Source: Betaproteobacteria bacterium
GTDB taxonomy: Bacteria > Pseudomonadota > Gammaproteobacteria > Burkholderiales > Burkholderiaceae
Length of the DNA stretch: 8,734 nt
NCBI GenBank assembly: GCA_018969885.1
Contig: JAGWXN010000136.1
Location: 1-8,734, forward strand
Reading direction: 5' to 3'
Shown: one piece after another, positions 1-7,031 of the stretch
Numbering within the stretch: the first letter of the stretch is position 1
Layout: each line of letters starts with the position of its first letter
The notes under the pieces: model-generated
Told to the model about the DNA's origin: nothing
Databases searched by the model: none
The model's input: the letters and a program-made list of their open reading frames with translations, nothing else
Program-made: the position numbers and the translations under genes

Positions 1-546
1 GGTCATGGCACGGATGGTCCCCTTCACCCAGATCGCCGCATAGACGTGCATGATGGTGCTCAGGATCAGCACCACGGCGGAGATGGAGTGAAACAGCACC
101 GCCGCGCGCATGGCTTCCACCGAGAAGTAGGGCGCGAACCACGGCCGCCAGAACATCACACCGGTGACGAGCAGCACCACCAGCGAGACCGCCATCACCC
201 AGAAGGTGAGCTTCTGCGCGTAGTTGTATTTGCCCACCGGCGGGAGCCCCGATTTGTCGCCGCTCAGCATCTTGCCCATGTGCTTGGCCCACTCTCTATC
301 GGCGGCGGTGATCAGGTTGTCTTTCCAGAGCCGGATGAATAGCCCAAGAAAACCGATCACCATCAGCAGACCCAGAACCGGATGCAGGATCCGGGTCCAG
401 CTGCCGCCGCCAAAGAGGTTCGTGAAGAAGAACATGGACGGATGGAAGAAAGCGAGACCCGAAAGCGCGGCGAGCACGAACATGAGCGCGATGAACCAAT
501 GGTTCATCCGGTCGCCGTCCTTGTAGCGTTGCAGGAGCCTGTTCAT
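1..546 (-). CDS. fdnI: Formate dehydrogenase gamma subunit, cytochrome b556 (3' end missing)
   Basis: This is the membrane subunit of respiratory formate dehydrogenase. It takes electrons from the beta subunit through two b hemes and reduces quinone at the inner membrane. The frame is open for 182 codons from the ATG at 546-544 to the window edge; the family is usually about 210-220 residues, so roughly the last 35-40 are missing. Hydrophobic helices lie at about residues 16-34, 53-73, 113-133 and 150-172. Histidines 16, 55, 153 and 167 match, with a constant offset of two, the His18/57/155/169 heme and quinone-site ligands that I recall for E. coli FdnI. The start codon overlaps the fdnH stop by one base (TGATG). 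A strong AAGGAGG lies seven bases upstream, inside the fdnH tail, which indicates translational coupling. Identification is firm; FdnI versus FdoI type cannot be separated. Confidence 0.93.
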   Translation of the reverse strand, partial: MNRLLQRYKDGDRMNHWFIALMFVLAALSGLAFFHPSMFFFTNLFGGGSWTRILHPVLGLLMVIGFLGLFIRLWKDNLITAADREWAKHMGKMLSGDKSGLPPVGKYNYAQKLTFWVMAVSLVVLLVTGVMFWRPWFAPYFSVEAMRAAVLFHSISAVVLILSTIMHVYAAIWVKGTIRAMT

Positions 547-1418
547 CACGCTTCCTCCTTCTCGGCCTTGTCCTCGACCGGACCGACCTTCATGTAGTGG
601 AAGAATCCGGCCACCATGGCGCCAATCATGCCGGCGACCGCCAGCGGCTTGGCAAGACCCTTCCAGAGCGACACCATCGGATCGATGCGCGGATTGGCGG
701 GAAGCTCCTCAAGATGCGGCTTGTCGGCGTGCTTGAGCACATACATCACATGCGTGCCGCCCACGCCCTCAGGATTGTAGAGCCCCGCATTCTGGAAGCC
801 CCGCTCCTTCAGCTCGCCCGCACGTTTTTCGCCGTAGCTCACCATATCGTCTTTGGTGCCGAACGAAATGGCGCCGGTCGGACAGGTTTTTACGCAGGCA
901 GGCTCAAGACCGACGCTGACGCGGTCGGAGCAGAGCGTGCATTTGTACGCCTTGTTGTCCTTTTGGCTGATGCGCGGCACATCGAACGGGCAGCCCTTCA
1001 CGCAGTAGCCGCAGCCCACGCAGTTTTCCGAGATGAAGTCGACGATGCCGTTGGCGTACTTGACGATCGCGCCCGGTGAGGGACAGGCCTTGAGGCAGCC
1101 CGGATCCTCACAGTGCATACAGCCGTCCTTTCGGATCAGCCATTCGAGCGACCCCGCCTTGGGCTCGACCTCGTAGAACTTCATCACCGTCCAGGAGCTG
1201 GGCGTGAGGTCAGATGGGTTGTCGTAGACGCCCACGGTTTCACCGACTTCATCGCGCAGATCGTTCCAGTTCATGCACGCGACCTGGCAGGCCTTGCAGC
1301 CGATGCACTTGGACTCGTCGATGAGCTTGGCGATTTGCGGGATGGCCTGCCGCACCTGGGGGGTGGGCAGGGTTGTGGCCGATCGGGCCACGACGTCCAG
1401 GGATTGAAGACTGGCCAT
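546..1418 (-). CDS. fdnH: Formate dehydrogenase beta subunit, four [4Fe-4S] clusters
   Basis: This electron-transfer subunit links the molybdenum site of FdnG to the hemes of FdnI. The 290 residues carry sixteen cysteines in four ferredoxin-like groups: 38/41/44/48, 100/103/108/112, 133/136/139/143 and 160/163/175/179. That is the FdnH/FdoH/FdxH pattern for four [4Fe-4S] clusters. A single hydrophobic helix at about 255-275 ([11 protein letters not shown] core) anchors the protein with its clusters on the periplasmic side, as in the E. coli subunit (294 residues). There is no signal peptide, as expected for a partner that is exported with the Tat-carried alpha subunit. The ATG at 1418 is preceded by GAGGAG, and the gene starts 11 bases after the fdnG stop. 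It is the middle gene of the fdnGHI operon. Confidence 0.96.
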   Translation of the reverse strand: MASLQSLDVVARSATTLPTPQVRQAIPQIAKLIDESKCIGCKACQVACMNWNDLRDEVGETVGVYDNPSDLTPSSWTVMKFYEVEPKAGSLEWLIRKDGCMHCEDPGCLKACPSPGAIVKYANGIVDFISENCVGCGYCVKGCPFDVPRISQKDNKAYKCTLCSDRVSVGLEPACVKTCPTGAISFGTKDDMVSYGEKRAGELKERGFQNAGLYNPEGVGGTHVMYVLKHADKPHLEELPANPRIDPMVSLWKGLAKPLAVAGMIGAMVAGFFHYMKVGPVEDKAEKEEA

Positions 1419-1429
1419 GGCTTAGCTCC

Positions 1430-4400
1430 TCATGCCTTCTCGATGTTGACCAGGAACGCCTTGTATTCCGGCGTCTGGGAGTTGGCGTCGCCGACGAAAG
1501 GCGTAAGCGCATTGGCCAGATAGCCGTTCTGCGTGACGCCCTTGAAACCCCAGTGAATGGGAATGCCGACGTGATGGACCTTCTTACCGTTGACCTCCAG
1601 TGCTTTCATGCGCTTGGTGACCACGCAGGCCGCAAACACCTCGCCGCGATTGGACTTCACCTTCACGCGGTCGCCCTGCTTGATGCCTTTTTCCCGGGCG
1701 AGCTCCTCACCGATCTCGACAAACGGTGCGGGCTGCGTGATGGCGTTGCTTCGCGAGTGCTTGGTCCAGAAGTGCAGATGCTCGGTGAGCCGGTAGGTGG
1801 TCGCGGCGTAGGGGAACTCCTCTTTCTTGCCGAACGCCTCCAGGTCGCCCTTGTAGACCCGGGCGGCGGGATTGCTGACCGCCTTGGGGTTGGTCGGGCA
1901 CATCAGGTTCACGCCCACCGGGGTTTCGAAGGGCTCGTAGTGCTCGGGGAACGGTCCCTCATTCATGGCAACGGCGTAGAGGCGCGCAACGCCCTCGGGG
2001 TTCATGATGAAGGGACCGACATTCTGCTCGGGTGCGGCATCGGGCCGGATATCGGGCACGTCAACCCCGCCCGCCCAAGTGCCGTTCCAGGCCAGATATT
2101 TCCGGGACGGATCCCAGGGCTTACCTTGTGCATCAGCGCTTGCGCGGTTGTAGAGGATCCGGCGGTTGGCGGGCCACGAGAACCCCCAGCCCGGGAACAC
2201 GCCAAGCCCGGAAGGATCACTCGTGTCGCGCCGCTGCGTGAGGTTGCCGGTGGGACCGAACGATCCGCAGTAGATCCAGTTGCCGCAGGCCGTGGTGCCA
2301 TCGTCACGAAGCAGCGCGAAGCCCGCGAGCTGCGTGCCGGCGGCTACCTGAACGGCACGCGGTGCATCCGGATTTTTGGGGTCGGGCGGTGCGAGCAGGT
2401 TCACCAGCGCCCGGCCGTTGATCTCGCGCAGCACCTCATCCGGCGCCGGGGCCGAAGGATTGGAATAATTCCAGGTGAGCGCCGCGATCGGCTCGGGAAG
2501 CTTACCGCCGTCCTTGGCGTAGAGCTCACGCAGCTTCATGAAGAGCCGCGAGATGATCTCGGAGTCGGCCTTGGACTGCCCCGGCGGATCAACCGCCTTC
2601 TCCTTCCAGCTGATCACCCGGCTGGAGTTGGTGAAGGTGCCGGTTTCTTCGGCAAAGCAGGTGGTGGGTAGCCGGAACACCTCGGTGCGGATCTTGGTGG
2701 GATCCACATCGTTGAGGGGCCCGAAGTTCTTCCAGAACTCGCTGGTTTCGGTCTCAAGCGGATCAAACACCACCATGTACTTGAGCTTGGCCAGCCCCGC
2801 CGAGAGCTTCTTCTTGTTGGGCACTGCGGCGAGCGGGTTAAAGCCCTGGCAGAGGAACCCATTCATCTTGCCCTGATGCATGAGCTCGAACATGGCGAGT
2901 ACGTCGTAGGCGCCATCTCGCTTGGGCACCCAGTCGTAGGCGAAGTCGTTGTCCTTGGTGGCAGCGTTACCGTAGTAGGCCTTCATCAGGCTGGTGTGCC
3001 ACTTGGGGAAGTTCTGCGTGAACGCCATCTGGTTGGGCCGGATTGCCTTGCCTGTGCGGGCGGCAAGATATTTCTCGCGCGTGTCATCCGAATCGGTGGG
3101 GGCACTCATGTAGCCCGACAGATTCTCGGGCAGCGCGCACATGTCGGTGATGCCCTGCACATTGGCGTGGCCCCGGAGCGCGTTCACCCCGCCGCCCGGC
3201 CGACCCATGTTGCCCAGCAGCAGCTGGATCATGGCCATGGTGCGGATGTTCTGCGAGCCCACCGAATGCTGCGTCCAGCCGAGCGCGTAAAGAATCGTCA
3301 TCACCTTGTCGGTTGCTGACGTCTCGCCCAGCATCTCCGCCACTTTCAGGAACTGATCCTTGGGCGTGCCGGTGATCTTGCTCACCATCTCGGGCGTGTA
3401 GCGCGAGAAGTGCTTCTTCATGAGCTGGAAGACGCACTGCGGGTCTTGCAGCGTGTCATCGGTTTTCACGAAGCCATCGGGCCCCATCTGGTAGCCCCAG
3501 CTCGCCTTGTTGTAGCTACGCGAGCCTTCGTTGTAGCCGGTGAAAAAGCCGTTATCGAAGCCGTATTCATCCTTCACCAGGAAGCTCGCGTCGGTATTGA
3601 GCTTCACATAGTCGAGATGAATCTTGTTGTTCGTGAGCAGATAGTTGATGACGCCGGCCAGAAACGCGATGTCGGTACCCACGCGGATCGGTGCGTAGTA
3701 GTCGGCCACCGCCGCACTGCGCGTGAACCGCGGGTCAACAACAATGAGCTTGGCCTTGCGGTGCTGCTGCGCCTCGGTCACCCATTTGAATCCGCACGGG
3801 TGCGCCTCGGCGGCGTTGCCGCCCATGATCAGAACGAGATCCGTGTTCTTGATGTCGTTCCACGAGTTGGTCATCGCTCCGCGACCGAATGTCGGGCCCA
3901 GACTGGACACCGTCGGTGCGTGTCAGATGCGCGCTTGCGTATCGACTGCGACCATTCCCAGGCCGCGCGCCATCTTGACAGAGAGATAACCGGATTCGTT
4001 GCTGATTGCTGAGGACACGAGGAAACCGGTGGTGTTCCAGCGGTTCACTGTGACGCCAGCGTCGTTCTTCAGAATGAGGTTGGCATCGCGGTCGGCCTTC
4101 ATGTGGCGGGCGATGCGGGTGAGGGCCTCATCCCAGGACACCGTCTTCCAGTCTTTCGAGCCGGGCTCGCGCACCTGAGGCTGCTTCAGACGGTTGGGTG
4201 ACTGGATCATGTCCATCACACCGGCCCCCTTGGGGCACAGGGTGCCGCGATTGACCGGGTGATCGGGGTCGCCCTCGACGTGGACGATCGAAGACTTGAC
4301 GTTCTTCGACTTGTCGCCGAGCGAGTACATGATCATCCCGCAGCTGACCGAGCAATACGGACAGGTGCTGCGGGTCTCGGTGGTCCGAGCCAGCTTGAAG

Positions 4401-4510
4401 TTACGCGTTTCGGCGATCGCCTCGGTGGGCGAGAAGCCGAGCGCTGCGAGACTCGAACCAATGAGCCCCGCGCTGCTGACCCGGAAAAACTGCCTCCGGT
4501 TCATATCCAT
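1430..4510 (-). CDS. fdnG: Formate dehydrogenase alpha subunit, molybdopterin selenoprotein (TGA = Sec196)
   Basis: This is the catalytic subunit, which oxidises formate to CO2 at a molybdenum bis-molybdopterin guanine dinucleotide site in the periplasm. It is one gene interrupted only by an in-frame TGA at 3923-3925. The codon lies between DTQARI and HAPTVSSLGPTFGRG, matching the Sec-His context of E. coli FdnG, and it is codon 196, the E. coli position. The ATG at 4510-4508 gives MDMNRRQFFR, a twin-arginine signal with likely cleavage after Ala33. The earlier ATG at 4552 would place the AGGAGG ribosome site inside the gene, so it is rejected; the site lies 11 bases before the chosen start. 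Cys50, 53, 57 and 92 hold the [4Fe-4S] cluster, and Lys94 follows. The length of 1026 residues compares with about 1015 in E. coli. Standard gene callers would split it at the TGA. Selenium insertion needs selA, selB, selC and selD elsewhere. FdnG versus FdoG cannot be decided. Confidence 0.96.
3893..3925 (-). promoter_or_regulatory. Bacterial SECIS element with Sec UGA codon
   Basis: Counting the U of UGA as 1 (position 3925), bases 14-16 (CGG) pair with 31-33 (CCG). U17 (3909) is bulged. Bases 18-22 (GUCCA) pair with 26-30 (UGGGC), leaving a GUC loop. U17 and the loop bases G23-U24 are the positions I recall as essential for SelB recognition in E. coli fdhF, and the loop sequence AGUCU matches E. 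coli fdnG. The hairpin lies within the coding sequence directly after the UGA, as in bacteria generally. Folding was done by hand. Confidence 0.88.
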
Positions 4511-4710
4511 GATGAAGTGATCCTCCTGCCCGGTGGGGCCAATAAGTAACAAACCCGGTCGGTGGTCCGACTCTTTTTATGACTGTCGCCTTATGCGCGG
4601 CCTTGGTTTGGACGAATGTCAACCGCGACTGCGCTTCCGAGATGCGAACCCGACAGACGGCCGAAATCCGGCCCGTGTTCAGGACAAAACCAGAGTTTGC
4701 GCTTGCTTTG

Positions 4711-4745
4711 GTAAAAAGAAAACACCGCCCTGGGTTTCCCCGCGG
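4711..4745 (-). terminator. Probable rho-independent terminator after rpoH
   Basis: On the minus strand CCGC (4745-4742) pairs with GCGG (4728-4725), and inside it GGG-AAA-CCC forms a smaller stem with small internal bulges. A T-rich run (TTTTCTTTTT, 4722-4713) follows almost at once. It lies about 115 bases after the rpoH stop and before the fdn leader, so it would separate the two transcripts. The stem is imperfect and no folding energy was computed. Confidence 0.5.
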
Positions 4746-4789
4746 GTCGGCGCTCGACAGCGGGCCGTCGTGCCCGGGCTGCGGGTGTA

Positions 4790-4810
4790 AACCGACGGCA
4801 GGGGCCGTCG
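4790..4810 (-). terminator. Possible short terminator hairpin after rpoH
   Basis: A perfect 7-bp stem (cgacggc 4793-4799 with gccgtcg 4804-4810) has a four-base loop. On the minus strand it is followed by GTTTA, only a weak T-run. It may act with the neighbouring hairpins downstream of rpoH rather than alone. Confidence 0.35.
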
Positions 4811-4823
4811 TGGCGATGTCGGG

Positions 4824-4851
4824 CGGACAGGCCCCGCGCGGCGCCTGTCCG
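4824..4851 (-). repeat. Perfect 9-bp inverted repeat just after the rpoH stop
   Basis: cggacaggc (4824-4832) and gcctgtccg (4843-4851) are exact inverted copies around a 10-base GC-rich loop, beginning seven bases after the rpoH stop codon. There is no T-run behind it on the minus strand. It is more likely an mRNA 3'-end stabilising hairpin, or part of a compound termination region, than a stand-alone intrinsic terminator. Confidence 0.45.
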
Positions 4852-4857
4852 TTGCGC

Positions 4858-5751
4858 TCAGGCGTAGGCGGCGAGCGCGCCCTTCATTTTTTGAAGCGCC
4901 TTGACTTCGATCTGCCGTATCCGCTCGGCCGACACGCCAAACTCGTCGGCGAGCTCATGCAGCGTCATTGCGCCCCCCTCGGCTTCATCGCGCAGCCACC
5001 GGGTTTCGATGATGCGGCGGCTCCGCGCATCCAGCGATTCCAGCGCCTGCGTGAGGCCCTCACCCTGCAGCCGGTCGTAGTTGCGAGCCTGCAGGCGCTG
5101 CAGCGGCTCGGTGTCGGGGGCTGCCAGATAGGCGATCGGCGCGTACTCTTCCTCACCGTCTTCGGTCTGACCCTCCAACGCCACGTCGCCGCCCGCCAGC
5201 CGGGTCTCCATTTCAACCACGTCGATGTTACGGACATTGAGTTCCCGCGCCAGGGCGTCGATCTCAGCGTCGGTCATCGCCCGATTGCTTGATTTGTGCG
5301 ATCGCAGATTGAAGAAGAGCTTGCGCTGCGCCTTGGTGGTGGCCACCCGCACCAGTCGCCAGTTGCGCAGGATGTATTCATGAATCTCGGCCTTGATCCA
5401 GTGGAGCGCAAACGACACCAGGCGTACGCCACGCTCGGGGTCGAAGCGCTTGACCGCTTTCATGAGCCCGATGTTGCCTTCCTGAATGAGGTCAGCATGC
5501 GGCAGGCCGTAACCCAGATACTGGCGCGCGACGGACACCACCAGGCGCAGGTGCGACATCACCAGCTCGCGGGCGGCTTCGAGATCGGTGTGTTCGCGGA
5601 AGCGCCGGGCGAGTTCGGATTCCCGCTCGGCAGTCAGCATGGGCAACCGGTTGACCGCGGAAATGTACGCGTCGATATTTCCGACCGGCGGCAGCGCGAC
5701 GGCCGCGCCGGCGGCGCCACTCGGCACGAGTGCAGTCGAAACGAAAGACAT
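4858..5751 (-). CDS. rpoH: RNA polymerase heat-shock sigma factor, sigma-32
   Basis: This alternative sigma factor directs RNA polymerase to heat-shock promoters (chaperones and proteases). The 297 residues compare with 284 in E. coli. Region 2 is clear: DLIQEGNIGLMKAVKRFDPE at about 87-106, followed by the VSFALHWIKAEIHEYI helix that melts and contacts the -10 element. QRKLFFNLR at 142-150 is the RpoH box, which separates sigma-32 from sigma-70 and RpoS. Region 4.2, the helix-turn-helix for the -35 element, is near the end (MTLHELADEFGVSAERIRQI). The N terminus is Ala-rich and slightly longer than in E. coli. The ATG at 5751 has AGAGGA nine bases upstream. The gene has its own promoter within a CIRCE operator, a DnaA box upstream, and terminator-like hairpins on both sides, so it is probably monocistronic. 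Confidence 0.97.
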   Translation of the reverse strand: MSFVSTALVPSGAAGAAVALPPVGNIDAYISAVNRLPMLTAERESELARRFREHTDLEAARELVMSHLRLVVSVARQYLGYGLPHADLIQEGNIGLMKAVKRFDPERGVRLVSFALHWIKAEIHEYILRNWRLVRVATTKAQRKLFFNLRSHKSSNRAMTDAEIDALARELNVRNIDVVEMETRLAGGDVALEGQTEDGEEEYAPIAYLAAPDTEPLQRLQARNYDRLQGEGLTQALESLDARSRRIIETRWLRDEAEGGAMTLHELADEFGVSAERIRQIEVKALQKMKGALAAYA

Positions 5752-5760
5752 GGTGTGCGT

Positions 5761-5766
5761 TCCTCT
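5761..5766 (-). promoter_or_regulatory. rpoH ribosome binding site
   Basis: AGAGGA on the minus strand lies nine bases before the rpoH ATG. It sits outside the leader inverted repeat, so that repeat alone would not hide it. Confidence 0.7.
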
Positions 5767-5773
5767 AGATGGG

Positions 5774-5808
5774 CTGACGACGGCACCGGACGGTTTCTGA
5801 CTCGTCAG
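5774..5808 (-). repeat. Inverted repeat in the rpoH mRNA leader
   Basis: On the minus strand CTGACGA (5808-5802) and TCGTCAG (5780-5774) are exact inverted copies enclosing 21 bases. The first copy also forms a 12-base near-palindrome (CTGAC-GA-GTCAG, 5797-5808) at about the predicted transcription start. It could be a leader stem or a DNA site; the sequence does not say which. Confidence 0.45.
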
Positions 5809-5816
5809 TCATCAAA

Positions 5817-5846
5817 ATGTTAGCACTCTCGGTCGGCGAGTGCCAA
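5817..5846 (-). promoter_or_regulatory. Predicted sigma70-type rpoH promoter
   Basis: On the minus strand TTGGCA (5846-5841, five of six bases of the -35 consensus) is followed after 18 bases by TAACAT (5822-5817, four of six of the -10 consensus). Both hexamers fall inside or at the edge of the CIRCE arms, the arrangement expected of a promoter blocked by HrcA. The start would be near 5810, giving a leader of about 58 bases. Confidence 0.65.
5820..5846. promoter_or_regulatory. CIRCE operator (HrcA binding site) at rpoH
   Basis: Plus strand: TTAGCACTC (5820-5828), nine bases, then GAGTGCCAA (5838-5846). This is the CIRCE consensus TTAGCACTC-N9-GAGTGCTAA with one substitution and exact spacing. 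CIRCE is the operator of HrcA, the heat-inactivated repressor of class I heat-shock genes whose folding depends on GroEL. Here it overlaps the -35 and -10 of rpoH, so HrcA should repress rpoH transcription until heat or chaperone shortage releases it. hrcA is not in the window. Confidence 0.92.
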
Positions 5847-5864
5847 GACCGGGTTGCCGTGCAA

Positions 5865-5873
5865 TGTGGATAA
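5865..5873 (-). promoter_or_regulatory. DnaA box upstream of the rpoH promoter
   Basis: TTATCCACA on the minus strand is an exact match to the high-affinity DnaA box (TTATNCACA). It ends 18 bases before the predicted -35. DnaA is known to bind the rpoH promoter region of E. coli, so a regulatory role is plausible. A 9-mer can also occur by chance, and I saw no second box nearby. Confidence 0.6.
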
Positions 5874-5892
5874 ATCGTGACACGGGTCACGA
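5870..5892 (-). terminator. Probable ftsY terminator hairpin
   Basis: A perfect 7-bp stem (tcgtgac 5875-5881 with gtcacga 5886-5892) has a four-base loop. On the minus strand it is followed by TTTAT. It starts 20 bases after the ftsY stop. The T-run is short, so termination may be partial and some rpoH message could come from ftsY readthrough. The tail overlaps the DnaA box. Confidence 0.5.
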
Positions 5893-5912
5893 CGTCGGGC
5901 GTCGCCCAGGGC

Positions 5913-7031
5913 TCAGCCGATCAGCGCGGCGGCGAATTCCTCTGCGCTGAAGGCCTCGAGGTCTTCCAGCGCTTCGCCCACCCCGATAAACACCACCGGC
6001 ACGGGGCGGTCGCGACGGGTGTGGGCGAGCGCGACCAGCGCGCCACCCTTAGCGGTGCCGTCGAGCTTGGTCACGATGAGTCCGGTGAGGCCCAGCGCCT
6101 CGTCGAAGGCTGCTACCTGGGCAAGCATGTTCTGGCCGGTGTTGCCATCGAGCACCAGCAGCACCTCATGGGGCGCCGCGTCCATGGCTTTGCCGATCAC
6201 ACGCTTGACTTTGCGAAGCTCGTCCATGAGGTGGAGCTGGGTGGGGAGCCGGCCAGCCGTATCGATCATGACCACGCCCACGCCGCGGGCTCGTGCGGCG
6301 CTCACCGAGTCGAAGGCCACCGCCGCCGGGTCGCCGCCCTGTTGCGCGATCACGTCAACCGAATTTCTGGCGCCCCACTGTGCGAGTTGCTCGCGGGCGG
6401 CGGCTCGGAAGGTGTCGCCCGCCGCGAGCAGCACCGATTTGCCCTCGCGCTGCAGGTGGCGTGCGAGCTTGCCGATGGAGGTGGTTTTGCCTGCGCCATT
6501 GACCCCCGCGACCATCATCACCAGCGGTTGCGCACGATCAATGTCGATGCCCCGCTCGAAGGGCCGCATCAGTTGTGCGATCAGCTCGCGCAGGCAGGTT
6601 TTCACTTCGCCCGCGTCGGTGATCCGGCGGTCGCGAACCGTTCGTTTCAGCTCACCAAGCAGCCATTGCGTGGCAGCAACGCCGGTGTCACTGGTAAGGA
6701 GCGCGGTTTCGAGTTCCTCGAACAGGGCCTCGTCGACCGGCACGCCGGTAAACAGGGTTGCGAGGCTGTTTCGCGTCCGGGCGAGGCCTGCGTTCAGCCG
6801 CTTGAACCAGGAGGCCCGGGATGGGGGGGCGGCCGATGGGGGAGCGGCCGATGGGGGGGCAGCCGATGGGGGGGCAGCCGATGGGGCCTCGCTGACGGGT
6901 GCAGCGACCGCGCTGGCCAAGACCTCGGCCGTCAGTGCCTGTCCGGACGCCCCAAGCGCGGCGGGCGTCTGCGCAGACGCATCCGGGCTTGGTGTGGGTG
7001 GGGACTTTTTGCGACGAAAGAATCCGAACAT
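5913..7031 (-). CDS. ftsY: Signal recognition particle receptor GTPase FtsY
   Basis: FtsY docks the SRP (Ffh with 4.5S RNA) and nascent membrane proteins at the inner membrane, and the two GTPases activate each other. With the ATG at 7031 the protein has 372 residues. A short basic N terminus (MFGFFRRKK) precedes an Ala/Pro-rich tract containing PPSAA repeats at about 54-71. The helical N domain runs from about 75 to 160, then the G domain: G1 GVNGAGKT at 176-183, DTFRAAA at 206-212, DTAGR at 257-261, TKLD at 321-324, and the family-typical VFIGVGE...DLEAF near the end. GGGAGG lies 12 bases upstream; a TTG at 7043 would abut it and is less likely. The A domain is shorter than in E. coli (497 residues) and poor in acidic residues. 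ftsE and ftsX do not follow; rpoH does. Confidence 0.96.
   Translation of the reverse strand: MFGFFRRKKSPPTPSPDASAQTPAALGASGQALTAEVLASAVAAPVSEAPSAAPPSAAPPSAAPPSAAPPSRASWFKRLNAGLARTRNSLATLFTGVPVDEALFEELETALLTSDTGVAATQWLLGELKRTVRDRRITDAGEVKTCLRELIAQLMRPFERGIDIDRAQPLVMMVAGVNGAGKTTSIGKLARHLQREGKSVLLAAGDTFRAAAREQLAQWGARNSVDVIAQQGGDPAAVAFDSVSAARARGVGVVMIDTAGRLPTQLHLMDELRKVKRVIGKAMDAAPHEVLLVLDGNTGQNMLAQVAAFDEALGLTGLIVTKLDGTAKGGALVALAHTRRDRPVPVVFIGVGEALEDLEAFSAEEFAAALIG
6820..6888. repeat. 15-bp tandem repeat inside ftsY
   Basis: Four copies of a 15-bp unit (gatgggggggcggcc and near-identical variants) start at 6820, 6835, 6850 and 6865, followed by a partial fifth copy. Because 15 is a multiple of three, the repeat encodes PPSAA units on the minus strand and copy number can change without a frameshift. 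The plus strand has G-runs of 7, 5, 7, 7 and 4 bases separated by about eight or more bases. Confidence 0.9.

Larger units (their letters stand above)
4511..4857. other. Gene-free region between rpoH and fdnG
   Basis: No convincing gene is present on either strand; the short open frames here have no recognisable features. The rpoH-proximal half holds three hairpins listed separately. The fdnG-proximal half should carry the fdn promoter. An exact TTGACA lies on the minus strand at 4622-4617, but the best -10-like sequence (CATAAG, 4595-4590) is 21 bases away, too far for a good sigma70 promoter. No FNR-type TTGAT-N4-ATCAA site was seen. A short AT-rich stretch lies near 4681-4725. The AGGAGG ribosome site of fdnG is on the minus strand at 4522-4527. 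Confidence 0.6.
5752..5912. other. Control region between ftsY and rpoH
   Basis: No gene lies here. Reading toward rpoH, the region carries the ftsY terminator hairpin, a DnaA box, a CIRCE operator overlapping a promoter, a leader of about 58 bases with an inverted repeat, and the rpoH ribosome site. Each is listed separately. Confidence 0.8.

Noticed and set aside
1373..2671. Long plus-strand open frame of 432 codons opposite fdnG/fdnH
   Set aside because: It lies wholly antisense to well-identified genes, has no recognisable motif, and is a codon-bias shadow common in GC-rich DNA.
3923..3925. Nonsense mutation making fdnG a pseudogene
   Set aside because: The TGA is at the known Sec position, followed by His and a SECIS hairpin, and both flanking frames are intact and conserved in sequence.
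4511..4552. Earlier ATG for fdnG at 4552
   Set aside because: It would put the AGGAGG ribosome site within the coding sequence and move the Tat motif inward; the start at 4510 matches the E. coli family start and places Sec at 196.
4659..4673. ggccg-aaatc-cggcc inverted repeat upstream of fdnG
   Set aside because: It has only five base pairs, no T-run, and does not match any operator I know; expected by chance at this GC content.
4579..5292. Plus-strand open frame of 237 codons across the rpoH end
   Set aside because: Most of it is antisense to rpoH, there is no ribosome site or recognisable domain, and the non-overlapping part is low in information.
5897..5907. gggc-gtc-gccc hairpin just after ftsY
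   Set aside because: The arms have only four base pairs and no T-run; it is probably chance in GC-rich DNA.
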